Positions 48,700 to 60,532 are shown, counted from the first letter of the stretch. The stretch: DNA of 64,000 bases from Cristatella mucedo (GCA_009760855.2 WPIO01000023.1:5198501-5262500); one strand, 5' to 3'. Notes: generated by a model not told the origin, from the sequence alone. Made by a program: numbers and translations.

Positions 48700-49170
48700 T
48701 CGTTAATTGAATTTCTCAAATTGGGTGACCAGACCAACCGCATAGTTATGGGCAAACAAACCTAGTGTCTTTTGGAAACTGGAAAGTCCTACCCTCAAAA
48801 TTGGGCCGGCCAGCATCTCTCCTGCATCCTCTGCTCAGATATGGTGTCCTGTTCTACAGTGACTTTTTTGGCTGAGCAGCTCATTGCCACAGTCAAGTGT
48901 GTCGATTTTCAAACTTGTTATCTTTTGAAAGGCACCCCGAACCAAAAAGGTTGTTGACGCATTTTCTTACAGATTCCTGCTTGAGGCTAAATTAAAGACC
49001 CGCTGGTTCATTGCAGGATTTTCCATGTGAATTGTCCTGTCCGTGCCTGTTTGTATGTCACCATCACTGATCAGTATGATAAGGCTCTTTTCGATCGAAG
49101 TGCCTTGGCAGAGATTTGATTCTGTCAGGATGCCATGAAAATGCCTTAATTATTATTGTTATTATAAGTC
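48700..49170 (+). mobile_element. LINE A fragment, strongly diverged
   Basis: Recognisable pieces are the MGKP..I.RLE-like stretch near 48750, KIGPASISPASSA-like bases at 48800-48840, the 3' UTR near 49030 and a decayed ATT tail at 49150-49166. Confidence 0.7.
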
Positions 49171-50874
49171 AGGCTCCATTTGGTTCGGCTACATGCTGCC
49201 TTGTAGAGGCAGGGCTCAAATGTGGTAAGCACCTTGTTTATGTGAGCTCGCTCAGAAACTGATTCACGTGTATCAATTCACTTTTTTCCTTCAATACGCA
49301 TGCGAATCACCTGCCTGAAAAGTGACTTGTCTCTGTTACTTGCCACGTGAATTTAGGCAATTTGACTCGGTATTGGTTCCCAGGGCATCAGCCTTCAGTT
49401 TGGCAATGGTGAAGGGTATGTGGGAGTGACCCACGACTGAGCCCCATGTTGTGACACTAGTGGCAAATGTTACTGCCAGCCTGATTTCGAAGTAGAGGAA
49501 AGATCGGCTATGGCAGCAGCTGGTCTCCCCCGAAAACTGTGTCCTGCTTTTTATATATGCATGCCATTAAACATAGTAAAACAAACAAGGCAAGTTTTTG
49601 TTTGCCATTGGCAAGCTTAGGGGAGTGGTAAAGTCTTGTTCTTGAGAACCGAGCTTAATGCTGTGCTAGAATAGTGTCCCATGAACCTTAGCTCATGCCA
49701 TGTGAATCCTAACCTACCCTACTGTGCCGACATCATTTATTGGCTATAATCTCTGTCCAGCTGAGCTTCAAAGACGATACCTACTCCAAGTGTCAAAACC
49801 ATTTGGACAGCTCAAAATCGCCGTTATCCACTGTACCCATCCCAGGTTATGCTGAAGCCCGAAATAAAATTCTCTGTACTCAATATTGTATTAGTGCATG
49901 CTAATAATTTCGGCGCATGGTAATAATCTCGGTTACGGTAGGTCACCTGGAGTGCTTCCAAAAGCACCCAGGTAACCTGAGTTTCCCCCAAATTACATTA
50001 AAAATAGCTTGTTTGCCTGTTTTTAGCACATTGATCGATACAACATCCGTGTGAGCTCTAAAGCTGCACACTAATTTGAGTAGTTGAGTTTACCCACGAA
50101 GCAGTGCTGTTACTACCACCTGTGTCTATCTACCTGTCAAGTCTAGAGGATCAATTTTTGATCTTCAAAAGAAGCAAACTTGGATCATTTTAGATGTGCA
50201 GCACTCCTATTGTAGAACAGCCACTTTAGGATTCTGAAAAAGGTTGCACACGAATATATAAAAGCTGGCGAAAGTCAGGAACCTTTAGAGCAGGAACGGC
50301 CCTCTGCATAGACTAGCCCCGGACTATCTTTTAGTAAGAAAACGATGCCTAATGTCTAACCTGATATGCTCTTGGATGGGTTGCAGAACGATAAGAAGTA
50401 CCTACTTTTGTCGGCCCGACTTTCGTGGGCCATTTCATGTAGCTTGCTGGGCATTTGGGGTCTGAGGTCAAGTTTCATATACCAGCATTTTTTCAGACTG
50501 CAAGAAGAATTGATTGTGTGAATTGATGACCGATAGCTGATCACCGGAATCCTTATCATCTAAAGGTTCATTTGGTCGAATGCCATGTTAGCCGTGCTCC
50601 ACCAGGGACAGTGGTAGGATCCTGTCATGCTCACCAAGCTTGCCGAGATGGTGCAACTATGAGAAGTCGCGACTCTTGGCACATCAAAACAAGGACTTAT
50701 ACAAAACATTTTTCTTTGTCCATTATCATATCCTCATACTTCGATTATGGCTCGCAGGTTTTTAATGTTATTTATATGAAATCCTGATAAATAGGTTGCT
50801 GTCGTGGCGGCTGCCATAGTTGTACAAATACTTTCGTGATTGGGTATATGTGAACGTCTCGAAGCGGGTCCTTA
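49171..50874. other. No gene seen
   Basis: No open frame with motifs and no repeat family recognised. Confidence 0.5.
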
Positions 50875-51138
50875 CCAACTACTCTCCAACTGCCGACTAT
50901 GGCACATCTTTTTCAGCGGTCCTGAACTGCTACTTCTATGCTACTCACTACCTCAACTGCTCTCTTGACTCTGCTATGCTTCCCACTTTCTCTTTGTTGC
51001 ATGAGACGAAGTCTGTTGGCTACCGAATGCGTACCGAAAGCCGCTTAGGCTGTGAGTGCGCTATACAAAACTCTCCTGCGTAGCACCCGCGTAGTCTTTA
51101 TGACTTTGTGGAGTTACTGACGGAGATACATTACATTA
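50875..51138 (+). mobile_element. LINE B 3' fragment
   Basis: Starts in the last coding codons (NYSPTADYGTSFSAVLNCYF) and runs to the GGAGATACATTACATT end. Very close to the copy at 12750-13014, so fairly young. Confidence 0.92.
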
Positions 51139-51609
51139 GCTCTTGATCGCCATATAGGCTTTCGTTCGCTGTCAGCTGGGTTTAATTGTCAAATTGGTAA
51201 ATTGAGTTCATGTAACTTACTAATCACGTTAGTTGCCACAGCAGCAGTTGAACATGCATCTTCTGAAGCCGAAAGCTAACTTCCTGTATTATCTTTAACT
51301 TCATTACGTCCCATAGCCACCTTGCCGAGTTGGAGCTTTGTTGGATCGCCGGAAATGGATTGATAGAATTCGAAGCCCTGCCGGTGGTACATATTGTATT
51401 ATTTCGATCATCGCAGAGCGGGTAGTACTGTTAGGCACACCAGTAAGCATCAGCTGGCTGAAGCAGCTACTTTGCACAAAAGCTCTGCTGCCGTGTGCCC
51501 CGCCCCCCCCCCCCAGCTAAAGCAGTAGCAGGTTGAGAGCAGCTGTCGTCCTCAGTGAATTTCAGCTTCCTGTGGCTGAAGCTACAAACTCGGCATTTTA
51601 TAAAAATAA

Positions 51610-51778
51610 TGCCGCACTTGATGAAGCACCCTCAAAGAACTCAATCTCTTTCTTGGCGCTTTACGTTTGCTGCAAAGGAAACACGATCGAATGGTTAGTG
51701 GTAGCATGCTCGATAAAGAACACGAATAACATGGTTAGGGGTGACATGCACATGGTCAGCATACAAGTGTGGTTAGGA
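51610..51778 (-). mobile_element. LINE A 3' fragment
   Basis: Stem-loop region (CCTCAAAGAACTCAATCTCT) and 3' UTR up to GTCAGCATACAAGTGTGG, reverse orientation; truncated within the 3' UTR. Confidence 0.82.
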
Positions 51779-52198
51779 AATTTTCGATGGCTGAATTGTG
51801 CTGTGTGCTGAAAACACACATGCCACACATTTCCCAACGTTTCAAGAAAATAGAAGATCAAGAGTGAAGGCGAGAATGGAGCGCAGGTTGCTCTGTCCCA
51901 AATCAAGTTCAGATGTAGTATGTGGTAGTGTTGTATACCACTCTCCCTCATGAAAGATCAGTGGGTACTGCATATAGCTAAGTGTTTTTTGCTAACTCTA
52001 AAAAGCTTTTTGCTTGTACCACAATGTTGCACACAGTTCCTCCTTGCTCAAAAGACGGCCTGATTAAGCGATAGTGATAGCCACCCAATAACTAGAAGAG
52101 AATGGGATCTAAAAGGCTGCCGTTGCTGGGTTTGCACTAATCTCTCAGGAACTGATAAAGTTGATGTTTTATACATTGGAAATGACGTGTTTGCAAAT

Positions 52199-52270
52199 AG
52201 ACTTTTTACAGTGTGGGGCGGACATGCTATTGGCTGCGTTAAGGCCATGGGTAGAACTAGCACCTTATAA
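52199..52270. repeat. Short dispersed repeat, copy 1
   Basis: Contains ACATGCTATTGGCTGCGTTA and GGTAGAACTAGCACCTTATA, matching copies at 53327-53372 and 53383-53450. Family unknown. Confidence 0.75.
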
Positions 52271-52576
52271 GGTCGCCATTGCCTCGTTTGCTGCCTTGTC
52301 TTCGTCATGATTAGATTGCTTTGCACACTGCTAATGCAGCTGTAGCTGATGCTCAATCCCTGTGTGAATGTGCTATGTCGTTCATGCACAGCATGTGACT
52401 AATATACATAGTTTTTTATAATGTTTTAGCCAAGAAACACTTGGACGAAACAATATACTAGTCTTGCAACCATGTCCGAAGGTAAAAGGAATATGCTCTC
52501 CTTGTTTGGTGCTGGTGTTGAAGCATGATTATATTCTAGATTGCAGTAGGGTAACTCTTTCTTACTTCTCTTGTAT

Positions 52577-52607
52577 GGGGGAGAGAGAGAGAGAGAGAGA
52601 GAGAGAA
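52577..52607. repeat. (GA)n microsatellite
   Basis: About 14 GA units. Confidence 0.93.
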
Positions 52608-53326
52608 TGCAGCCGAAGAGGGTGTGGAGCGGACTGGATAGCCTAGCAGCTGTAATTAATTTGTAGTTTTCTGCTGAGGCCAAAGGCTATCTGGTGTTTA
52701 CGATGGCACCGTCTGGCGCCCCTTCCCCTAGCAGTTTATCATAGCATAGAACCTGCTGTACACTGCTGCCGTCTTCTTTTGAATGCATCGAAAGCCAAAA
52801 TGCTGTTGTTCGAGTTGGTACAACTTGCTAACTTAATTAACCGGGCCACCCAGAGAACTTGGGGGTCATCCTTAATGGCTCTCCTCAAACACCTAAAGTG
52901 GAAACAAAGAAACTAATTCAGTACAATAGCCGTCATTATTTGGCTGGCAGCACACAGCCTACCTCTTAAGAAAAACCTGGCAGTGTTGCACCGGCAAATA
53001 ATAAATTACATCCTAGTGTCAGAAAATGATGATTCAAAACAGTTTTTGGAGCATTGGTCGGGCCAGTTGGGTATTTTGGTTCAGTTTAGTGTACCCAAGA
53101 TGCTTTTGAAGTTTAATGTTACTGGAATGTGCTTGCATAAATTCCATCGAGCGAGCGCTGCCTTCTTCCCACTTGTACTTGTATTTGCTTTTATTTTAAA
53201 CTGTTGTTTTAGTCCATGCCGTGTCCCCGACACACTTCCTTTGCACATTTTATTAAGACTTATTACGTGTAGCTGATTTCGAGTTAGTCTGAACTGTGAG
53301 CCTGCTTCACTAGTGACTGGAACAGT

Positions 53327-53450
53327 TTTTCACAGTGTGTGAGGGATATGCTATTTGCTGCGCTAAGGCTATAGGAACAGCTTTTCACAGTGTGTGATGG
53401 AATATGCTATTGGCTGTGCTAAGGCCATAGGTAGAACTAGAACCTTATAG
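53327..53450. repeat. Short dispersed repeat, copies 2 and 3 in tandem
   Basis: TTTCACAGTGTGTGAGGGAT...AAGGCTATAGG is followed at once by TTTTCACAGTGTGTGATGGA...AAGGCCATAGGTAGAACTAG. Copy 3 extends further and matches copy 1 at 52199. Confidence 0.8.
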
Positions 53451-53924
53451 TGAGACGTCTCATCCCATAGCATTTGCATAGACCTCGTTTATGTTTGACA
53501 TTCTTCGGTGGCTTGTGATGGGGGGGGGAAGTCATCGCATATGCCACCACCTTCTGGCACAATGGTGGCTACCTGCTGTCAAATTGGTAATGGACAAACT
53601 CAACCTGTTTTCCAGCAAGAATGGCAAAAAAACAGGCAAAAAAGTGCGAGAGAATGTTTACCTCCGTCGATCCATTAGAGCCCTACCAAAAGGCATATTC
53701 ATCAACTAATATGGCTGTAAGGGCAGGATACTTTATGGCCATATGGTGTTTTTCATTTTGAGCTCTTTCTAGGCAGCAGTTGAATTATAAGGTTGAGGAA
53801 AAGGTTCGTACGCCGTGATTATACTAACAATTTAATGAAATAATAATTTAGTGAATTTAATAGTGGTTTAACGAAAAACATGCTGCACGTGACTTTTTCC
53901 ACAGCCTTGTAGTTAATTTTCTAG

Positions 53925-54039
53925 CCGAGTCGGAAACAGTCCGTTGCTTTGAGCACCGCTGTGCACCGACTGTTACAGCCAGGCAGCCTCTTCCTGTTAT
54001 TGTACAACCCGTTTTGGAGCAGCTATTTTTGTCTGATGG
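53925..54039 (+). other. Candidate upstream exon of the winged-helix / NP-like gene
   Basis: After ttaattttctag an open stretch reads ESETVRCFEHRCAPTVTARQ then PLPVIVQPVLEQLFLSD, up to GATGG|gtttgt. It looks coding and lies just upstream of exon a, but its end phase (2) does not fit exon a (needs 1). Either the true donor lies further on or it is not part of the gene. Confidence 0.3.
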
Positions 54040-54159
54040 GTTTGTGCTAGTGGTGAAGTGTTTGCTTTATTTTGGCAGTGCCAAGCTTGTTCTGAGGGCT
54101 ATGGCGTATATGCCGTGATCGGAGTCGCTCTGATGTGTCTAGTTGGGCGTTTGTTGCAG

Positions 54160-54300
54160 ACAAAATCGTTTTGACCTCGACCAGAAGAGGTGCCACGTCG
54201 GTGTTGAAGATCGAAAGGACCAAGTCAGTGAGCAGCCAGAATGTTGTGCATGAAGGCAGAGGCGAGAATAGAGGCCTCGTTGTAAACCAGGAACCAACCG
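54160..54300 (+). CDS. Winged-helix / nucleoside-phosphorylase-like gene, exon a (N-terminal part)
   Basis: First exon I can place with confidence in a plus-strand gene that ends at 63844. After tttgttgcag it reads KIVLTSTRRGATSVLKIER and ENRGLVVNQEPT, ending ACCG|gtgtgt in phase 1; the next exon supplies the two bases that complete Val. It begins in phase 1, so at least one upstream coding exon is missing. The N-terminal domain is not one I recognise. Downstream exons carry a winged-helix-like segment and then a nucleoside-phosphorylase fold, so the product is probably a multidomain protein that binds or cleaves a nucleoside or nucleotide. Confidence 0.65.
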
Positions 54301-54488
54301 GTGTGTGCTGTGCATGCTTGTGCTATGTGCCAGTCTGTGCTGCCTTGCCGAAACGCTGCATGCAGCAGGCCGTCATTCCGGATGCGCTGATGGCAGTTTG
54401 TGCCCGCAAGCACGCCCCTCCAAGCACGCCCCTCCGAGATCATGCGTCGACGTGGTGTAACATTGGCGGCTAATGTTCCTTTTCGTAG

Positions 54489-54571
54489 TGCCAGATGCTG
54501 CAGTGGAACCGCATCTTCAATTGGAGTTCAAATGCTGGCTTGTAAATCAAAACACTGGTGAACGTGTGCCT
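54489..54571 (+). CDS. Winged-helix / NP-like gene, exon b
   Basis: Eighty-three bases between ttttcgtag and CCT|gtaagt. Reads PDAAVEPHLQLEFKCWLVNQ then NTGERVP. Phase agrees with exon a (phase 1) and exon c (phase 0). Domain not recognised; the mix of charged and aromatic residues and the strict splice borders support coding. Confidence 0.72.
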
Positions 54572-54851
54572 GTAAGTAGTCATCGCGATGAGTCACTGGT
54601 GGGGACAAGCCATCGTCTGCGAAGGCGCTTGCCGAGCCCTTTTGTAGTTGGTCGACAGGTCTTTTCTCGGTCCTATTCAGTCGTGCTGTGCTCTACACAC
54701 CACTTTTCTAGTCGCTTGCCTTTGTCCGTCTGTCCGTCTACCCACTGCTTTCAGCTGATCTCCTGATCCTTTCTGTCTGGTGACTTGGCACTTTTCCACG
54801 TGACTGTCACTGTTCTAGGAGCGAAGACTACTCAAGTTCTGGTTTGTGCAG

Positions 54852-54930
54852 GAAGCTGATTATCTTGATCGTGTTTCTCTTTCGTACGAGTTCTTCAGAG
54901 AGCTAGTTCAGCCTAACAACTTCCCACGAG
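54852..54930 (+). CDS. Winged-helix / NP-like gene, exon c
   Basis: After gtttgtgcag the frame reads EADYLDRVSLSYEFFRELVQ then PNNFPR, ending CGAG|gtgagt in phase 1. Amphipathic and probably helical. The next exon completes an Asp codon. Confidence 0.74.
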
Positions 54931-55052
54931 GTGAGTTGCAATGCTTTTTTTCCAACTCGTCCCCTCTGGTAAGGACATGCATGTGCCCCAGAATTCCAGA
55001 GCAACTCGATCCTCAGTATGCGTTGTCTCCAGGAGGAATTTTCTATTTTCAG

Positions 55053-55172
55053 ATTATCTCAACTTTGTTAAAAAATGCATGAAGCAGATGCAAGCTCAGT
55101 ACTTTCGTCTGATGAAAGAGGTAGACGTAGAGCTGACTCTGCTGGATGCATCTCAGGAATTACTGCTGCCAG
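55053..55172 (+). CDS. Winged-helix / NP-like gene, exon d
   Basis: After ttctattttcag it reads YLNFVKKCMKQMQAQYFRLM then KEVDVELTLLDASQELLLP, ending CCAG|gtatgc in phase 1. A long, likely helical stretch continuing exon c. The splice joint with exon e makes a Gly codon. Confidence 0.75.
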
Positions 55173-55490
55173 GTATGCAAGTGTGGCAACTAGCCGACTG
55201 TGCCCGGTGTGCTTTCAAAAGCCGATGGAAGAACTGGCCTTGCTTTGCGCTGGCTTGCTCGCTAGATTGCACCTCTTACTGTGTCTGGCACTATGCACAG
55301 ATTCTTTCTCGTTGACAGTCCGGGGAATTAATCCTGATGCACCCTTGGCTGGTGCAAACTCGTGTGGTATAGATACGTTTTTATGGGTTCTGTTTCTACT
55401 AACCGTTACTTATTTGTTCTGATTGCTTACGAGTTAATGACTTCTTGTCGGTTTTGTTTTTGATTTACAATCGACTGGATCAGTCCTGTA

Positions 55491-55543
55491 TTTGCATTTT
55501 AATGTTGCTCCTGGTATTTGCATTTTAATGTTGCTCCTGGTTT
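55491..55543. repeat. 26-27 bp tandem duplication
   Basis: GTATTTGCATTTTAATGTTG followed by CTCCTG occurs twice head to tail in an intron of the winged-helix/NP-like gene. Confidence 0.9.
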
Positions 55544-55929
55544 TTTTTGTGCCATCTTGCAGATCGAATTGCTGTTATCATTATTAGACTTATATGCTGT
55601 TATTTTCGAAAGCCTTCGGAGGTTAGGGTATGGGACCATGGGCAGAAACGAATTTTTTGATAGCACATGTATTCACAGTTTTTCATTTCTCATACGAATA
55701 CTTTCATACAACTGAGCTACCGGGCTGCTCTTTCTACTGCTGCTGTCACTGAGCTTAAAATCCATCTGTGTTTCCGGCGATATTTTCACAACCTATGGTT
55801 ATCAGGACCACATAAACTTGCTAACAGGGCAAAGTGAATCAGCAATCTGTGACCACTTCAGATAAAACTTGAATGTAGTGCTATTTTTCCCTAAAGATTC
55901 GTCCAAACCCTGAATTAATTACAATTTAG

Positions 55930-56021
55930 GAAATGGGTTATCGTCGGGATCAGTTGTTGCCAAATCGATGCACACTAGTCTGTGGAGAATTAGTAGTATT
56001 CTGCAGCGACTGGATTTTAAG
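55930..56021 (+). CDS. Winged-helix / NP-like gene, exon e
   Basis: After acaatttag the frame reads NGLSSGSVVAKSMHTSLWRI then SSILQRLDFK, ending AAG|gttggt in phase 0. The next exon I can place (59539) needs one base from upstream, so at least one short exon in the 3.5 kb between them is missing from this model. Confidence 0.65.
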
Positions 56022-56569
56022 GTTGGTACCACTTTTAGTTACCAGAGGCAGTTCCTGAAGTTTCACTTTCTATTTTTTGTCTTTTGCATGGCACTATTTG
56101 GAGGCTATCGAGGCACTGCTCATGACTTAAAAGCCAAGGCATAAACTTCACAAAAATGTTAAGATTAATGACTTTGCTAACTACGTTTTTTGCCTCGCTT
56201 TACTGTGACTGCTGAAATTGTTTGGCTAGTTTTGGTGCAGCAAGGGCATGGCCGTCATGATATCTCATATCGGACTCACGAACACTGCAGGAAGTGGGAA
56301 TGTGAAAAAAGATTGCTTTTGAATTCGTCGACTACTGAAATCAGAAACAGCAGATGTTTGAGTGGGTAGCTTTATTCCACCTCTTAACACACTGTCTTAA
56401 ACTGAATAGGCACACTGGAAGCTATATTCCAGTAACTAGTAAATGGAACCAATTTCCAAAACCAGCCTCTCTAATGGGCTACATTTCTCATCCCCTTCAC
56501 TGTTCTCATCGATGTGGTAATCAGTGGTCCAAAAGATGCCCTATTTTCTTGATCGCTCTAATTATGAGT

Positions 56570-57100
56570 TTTAGTAATAATAATAATAATACATTCACAG
56601 AATTCAATCTTTATCCAGGTACTTTGCTTATGCTGTAAAGCTAGCATGATCAAATAGTTAGTAGCAACATGCACAGTTTAAACAAGCATTGTATGGTTAG
56701 AGGTAAAATGCATATTGTCATCATGTAAATATGGTTTGTGTTAACATGTACAGTGTAGGTAACAGTTTCAGCACGAATAAGCACGCAAAGGTCATATTAC
56801 AAGGACCCACCAAATGCTCTGAGAAGTAGGTGCGTTTTTAGCTTCTTTTTAAATGCTGTCAAGTGAGAGGATTTCATGACATCGGTCGGAGTTAATTCAA
56901 GACTATGGGAGCAGACGAACTCAAGTCGCGTCTCCAAAGGATTTGAGCTTAGTTGGAGGCGCATCTAAGCGATTTGAGTCGGAAAAGCCGATGGTGCAAT
57001 GGTCGGGGAGTAGTTCTGATAGGTAGGCTGGAGCCAGAGAATGAAGGAACCTAAAAGTGAATGACAGAACCTTGAAGTCGGTATGCTTCTTGATTTCTGT
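56570..57100 (-). mobile_element. LINE A 3' fragment
   Basis: ATT tail at 56574-56591, stem-loop remnant, 3' UTR and the end of the coding region, reverse orientation. Lies in the largest intron of the winged-helix/NP-like gene. Confidence 0.85.
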
Positions 57101-57199
57101 CGTTGTTAGGGAAAAGAAGCTTCATTTTCTTAGTTTTTTTTGGTGGCTGTCAGATTGCTTTGGTTTGGCACAAGACTACGTGTAGTATTGCCCCTGGGT

Positions 57200-57338
57200 C
57201 TTGGCCCTCAGGTAAGGTGCTCGCTGTTCACGACCCGGGTAGTGGGTTTGAGTGCGGAAGTGATCGATCCTTTATTGATCACTGCAAGCTGTGGTGATAG
57301 CTGTTAAGGCTCTTCTGCCCCTATATAAATGAGGCTGT
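57200..57338 (+). mobile_element. SINE1 copy
   Basis: Head TGGCCCTCAGGTAAGGTGCT, decayed B box GGGTTTGAGTGC, body TCACTGCAAGCTGTGGTGAT, tail CTATATAAATGAGGCTGTT. In the largest intron of the winged-helix/NP-like gene. Confidence 0.87.
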
Positions 57339-57705
57339 TAAATCAGCTTACCTTTTATTATCCTGATCCATATCCTGCTAGACATTTAATTGGGCACCAG
57401 TGCCACTACCAGTTGTTCCGGCATTGTATAAACCCGTGCTTTATTAGAATAGTGTTGCTTTGTTTGCTAGTATAGCCAACTAGGTGCTCCCACCTGGTTT
57501 GATTCGTGTCGATAAGATCATGTGTGCTTCCCCTAACTGTGTACAGCCTAGGACCTAGGGGAGGCCTAATGAAAGCAATTGGCCCTATTGTAGTCCAGCC
57601 CTTTGTGGTCACCAGCTGCATCAGCTACCCGTCCGTTCTAACTGTTGTAATGTATTGTAGTTGTAATTGAACGTGTGCGTGCATTATTTGTGTGCGTGTG
57701 TGTAT

Positions 57706-58166
57706 GTAATGTAATGTATCTCTATCTGTAACCCCACAAAGACTATGTGGGTAGGAGAGGAGAGTTTGTATAGCACACTCACAGCCTAAGCGGCTTTCGG
57801 TATGCATTCGGTAGCCAACAGACTTCATCTTAAGCAACAAAAAAAAAAGAAAGTGGGAAGCATAGCAGAGTCAGGAGAGCAGTTGAGGTAGTGAGTAGCA
57901 TGGAAGTAGCAGCTCAGGACTGCTGAAAAGGATGAGCCATAGTCGGCAGCAGGAGAGTAGTTGTCGTTGCATAAGAATTGTGGAAGTGAGTTCCACAGTC
58001 TAGGACCTGCAGAGTTAAAGCTTCTGTCGCCAACGGTCTTTAAGCTGAGGAATGGAACAGCTAATGTTTTGTCCATATAGGACCTGAGGGCACGAAGAGG
58101 CTGAAACTGGTGCAGCAGTTCAGCTAGGTATGGAAGAGCCAAGCCGTGGCGGGCCTTGTGGGTCAA
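57706..58166 (-). mobile_element. LINE B 3' fragment
   Basis: Reverse orientation, from the ATGTAATGTATCTC tail to THKARHGLALPYLAELLHQF, stopping abruptly at the CATA microsatellite. The frame is open over the conserved C-terminal part. Confidence 0.92.
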
Positions 58167-58259
58167 TACATACATACATACATACATACATACATACATA
58201 CATACATACATACATACATACATACATACATACATACATACATACATACATACATACAA

Positions 58260-58290
<31 letters not shown>

Positions 58291-58292
58291 TA
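58167..58292. repeat. (CATA)n microsatellite followed by (TA)n
   Basis: About 29 tetranucleotide units with one CAAA variant, running into TA-rich palindromic sequence to 58340. One edge coincides exactly with the truncated end of the LINE B copy. Confidence 0.96.
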
Positions 58293-59538
58293 TATGTATA
58301 TATAATACATGCATATATATGTATTATATATATAATACATATATTTCTCTATGCTGAGGTTGCTGTCATACTTTCTAATCCATTATTCAAAGGTTATTTT
58401 GAATTAGTCATGCCATTTGCAAAGCATGTGGCTAGAATCCACTCGTGCTTTGATGGCAGCTGTGGCACATGCGTAAGTGGCTAATGGAACTCGTGTGCTG
58501 TAGCTCTGTCGTGTAGTCTGTGCAAATTTGCCTTGTTGTATGTACAATTCTTGCTAGAAGTTTGAGATCTGCTATCTGATTATTTGCAAGCATATGGCAA
58601 ACTATGCTAAGGCTGTGGTTTTTCTTTTCACAATGCAATCTGATGTTGCATCTACATCAACCAGGCATGAGACCAGGTTTGTTGTACTATATGATTGTGT
58701 GCACCGTGAAGTACTTCCCTGCTTTTGTCGTTTAGCATTCGTTGTGCCTTATTGTGTTGTTGTGGCCCTTGGCAATTCAAGCACAAGCAGTATGTTTTGT
58801 TTTTTAAATATCGTAAATGATAGTGAACTCGGTATGTGGTTTTTTTTGTTCGGCTTATCATTGAGTATCCTCTCTGATTCCGGTGCTCTTGCTCCATAAG
58901 CATGTGTGGCGCAGTTGCATGCATGCTTGAGTTTTTATGCTGCATGTCCTCTGGATTTGGCATGGTTCTGCCTTTCCTAAACCCCCCCCCTACACTCAGT
59001 TCTTAGTAGTTATCCCAGTGTGAGCTTGGAGATTGTTTTGTAACTGCTTGACCTGATTATCCACATTGTCTTGGTTATGATGAATGTGCCGGGTCTGATT
59101 GTCGTACAATATTTTTATGAAAACCTTGGTGTTCCATGGCCGGCAGTCCTTTGTGTCGTCGTTCTGCGGGCGTTCCATGTGCAAGAGCATGCTCGGGTAT
59201 CTTTAATCAGCAGCGTGGTAGCAGGCCTTGTTAAGTGAATCGATTGCACAGGCTTACGCAGTTCTCTGTGCATTATCAAGGATGTATTGTATATCTGTCC
59301 GGGTACGACTTGCCTGCTCTCTCCTGTTTGTTATCCTTTGCTGATTGGTTGTCATTCAGAAAGTTGCTGCACACTTATAGCTGTGTCCTTGCCACGTCCC
59401 AAGGCAGACCAAGTTATGCTTTGTCACAGTAGGAGTTTTTGCATGGGTGTGAATGTATGTTGTTGCCGTGTTGTGAAATCAGCGGTCAGCTTTTAGCTTT
59501 TTTATAGCTTTTTTGTGGTCGACTCTTATCCTATCTAG

Positions 59539-59647
59539 GTTTGGAAGAGCGAGATACTCGAACTGCTGAGGAGAAGTTGAGAGATCATCTCCTTAATGTG
59601 CTGGAGTCAGCATATCCGAATATTTTGGAAATTGATGAGCTGGCCAG
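59539..59647 (+). CDS. Winged-helix / NP-like gene, exon f: start of winged-helix-like segment
   Basis: After cctatctag it reads LEERDTRTAEEKLRDHLLNV then LESAYPNILEIDELA, ending CCAG|gtatgt in phase 2. The helical stretch followed by a short I(L)EIDELA motif looks like the first two helices of a winged-helix fold (E-I-D-E-L-A then the recognition helix in the next exon). This fold assignment is by pattern only. Confidence 0.8.
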
Positions 59648-59751
59648 GTATGTGTGCTCTCAACTTGAACCGGTGGCATGGTCTCTCGGCCTATTATGAG
59701 TAAGGGGGTGCGTTCTTGTGGTCAGTCTCAGCCTCGGAGAGTTTGTTGTAG

Positions 59752-59891
59752 GATTACTGGAGCTACAGAGGGTGAGATAATGCAGCTTCTTCAGGAGCTC
59801 GCCAGTCGTGGACTTGTGAAGCGAATGGACCAACAGGGTAGCGGCGGTGGCAGTGGTGGCAGCGGCTGGGTCCGGCAAGATGAGACCACAG
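59752..59891 (+). CDS. Winged-helix / NP-like gene, exon g: recognition helix and Gly-rich wing
   Basis: After gtttgttgtag it reads RITGATEGEIMQLLQELASR then GLVKRM, a typical recognition helix followed by a turn into a beta hairpin. The hairpin tip is a Gly/Ser run (GSGGGSGGSG) before WVRQDETT. The donor is CACAG|gtttga, phase 1, which joins exon h to make Glu. Winged-helix modules of this kind often bind DNA or mediate protein contact; neither can be concluded here. Confidence 0.82.
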
Positions 59892-60532
59892 GTTTGAGTC
59901 TTGTCATTGGCCAGCCTGCCTGCCTCCTGTTGCTGCGCATTGCGCTCCGATGCCGAGTGCCTTTTTTTGTTCGATGGGCAGTATCGTTCAGAATGCTCCA
60001 GTGTGCTTTGCTTTGTCGTCATTCTGCTTTGGCTATGTGTAACGCCATGATCATGTTCTGCTTGTTCGCGAGGCCGGTTGTGCTTCTAGAAGAATGGTTT
60101 GTATAGTTTAGCGGCATCAGCTTACAATATAGGACATATCTGAGCAGCATTGATGTATCTTGAGAAGACTAGCTGTGTGCATTTGTCATAGCAGCATCGT
60201 GTATTTTGTTTTCTGGTGGGGAAAAAATGTGGCTGAACCTCGAGAAGCCAGATTTCCGTGGTGCTATACGCTTCCAAGAAATATGATAGTATGGTAAGAC
60301 AGACAGACGATGTGGGAAGACAGACGATGTGATAAGTTGAGCGGTCGCCTGAAAGGGATTGGGCCCATTCTCTGTCAAGCCATTGGTGAGAATCGTACCA
60401 GCTCACCGATTTTGAAGGAAGTGTACTGCTAATACTCACAGCACCTCCTGGGAATCGAAGGAGCCAGCCGGTAGCCCCTCGTCCACTGTCTGGTGCAATG
60501 CTGGAGCAAGCCAGTCGGTAGGCTCGTGATTA

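Larger units (their letters stand above)
51779..53924. other. No gene seen; short dispersed repeat only
   Basis: The missing 5' exons of the winged-helix/NP-like gene might lie here, but I could not identify one. Confidence 0.45.

Noticed and set aside
58423-58470. Micro-exon HVARIHSCFDGSCGTC with gtaagt donor
   Set aside because: Good donor but ends in the wrong phase for the winged-helix/NP-like gene, and no evidence links it.
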